This document shows, piece by piece, positions 5,232 to 5,263 of a DNA stretch of 5,263 nucleotides. The stretch comes from Actinomycetes bacterium. GTDB lineage: Bacteria; Actinomycetota; Actinomycetes; Mycobacteriales; Micromonosporaceae. Made by a program: the position numbers and the translations under genes. The number at the start of each line of letters is the position of its first letter. Positions within the stretch are counted from its first letter, which is position 1. Location: NCBI GenBank assembly GCA_021793335.1, contig JAJYSW010000223.1, positions 1 to 5,263 on the forward strand, given 5' to 3'. The notes beneath the pieces are model-generated. The model saw only the letters and a list, made by a program, of their open reading frames with translations, had not been told where the DNA came from and made no database searches.

Positions 5232-5263
5232 GGTGATTCCTGGGCGACCTCTGCCCTGTATTG

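Overview
The window is GC-rich, with codons that mostly end in G or C. It reads as the chromosome of a high-GC actinobacterium. The gene order (a Rossmann/DUF2520 protein, panC, panD, and nadB nearby) and the DUF3052 protein fit Actinomycetota. A Micromonosporales or Glycomycetales relative is possible, but that is inference from gene order only.

The left three quarters (1-3927) is one leftward (minus-strand) gene cluster. In transcription order it holds a Rossmann/DUF2520 protein (3927-2980), panC (2983-2153), panD (2160-1696), a cytoplasmic-type S10 serine carboxypeptidase-like protein (1684 or 1690 to 221) and the first 47 codons of a FAD protein that is probably L-aspartate oxidase NadB (from 142, running off the left edge). 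The first three genes overlap by 4 and 8 nt, and the peptidase begins 5 or 11 nt after panD, so these four look translationally coupled. A 78-nt gap with a strong hairpin then separates the peptidase from nadB. PanD makes beta-alanine from aspartate, PanC joins it to pantoate to make pantothenate (the CoA precursor), and NadB oxidises aspartate at the first step of de novo NAD synthesis. The cluster therefore links CoA and NAD supply, both drawing on aspartate. The DUF2520 protein may supply the pantoate step (ketopantoate reductase), which is inference. The role of the peptidase here is unknown.

From 3928 to 4489 lies 562 nt without an intact gene. Its left end carries a plausible promoter for the leftward operon, with an 8-bp direct repeat. 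The middle (about 4066-4310) has codon-biased, protein-like text broken between reading frames, probably a decayed gene. An 8-bp inverted repeat follows, then a probable leaderless promoter for the next gene.

On the plus strand, 4490-4930 encodes a DUF3052-family protein. Facing it on the minus strand, at 5231-4977, is a small unrecognised ORF of 84 codons with a good ribosome binding site and a lower GC3 than the neighbours. It could also be the 3' end of a longer gene entering from the right. No tRNA, rRNA, CRISPR array, insertion sequence or plasmid origin was seen.
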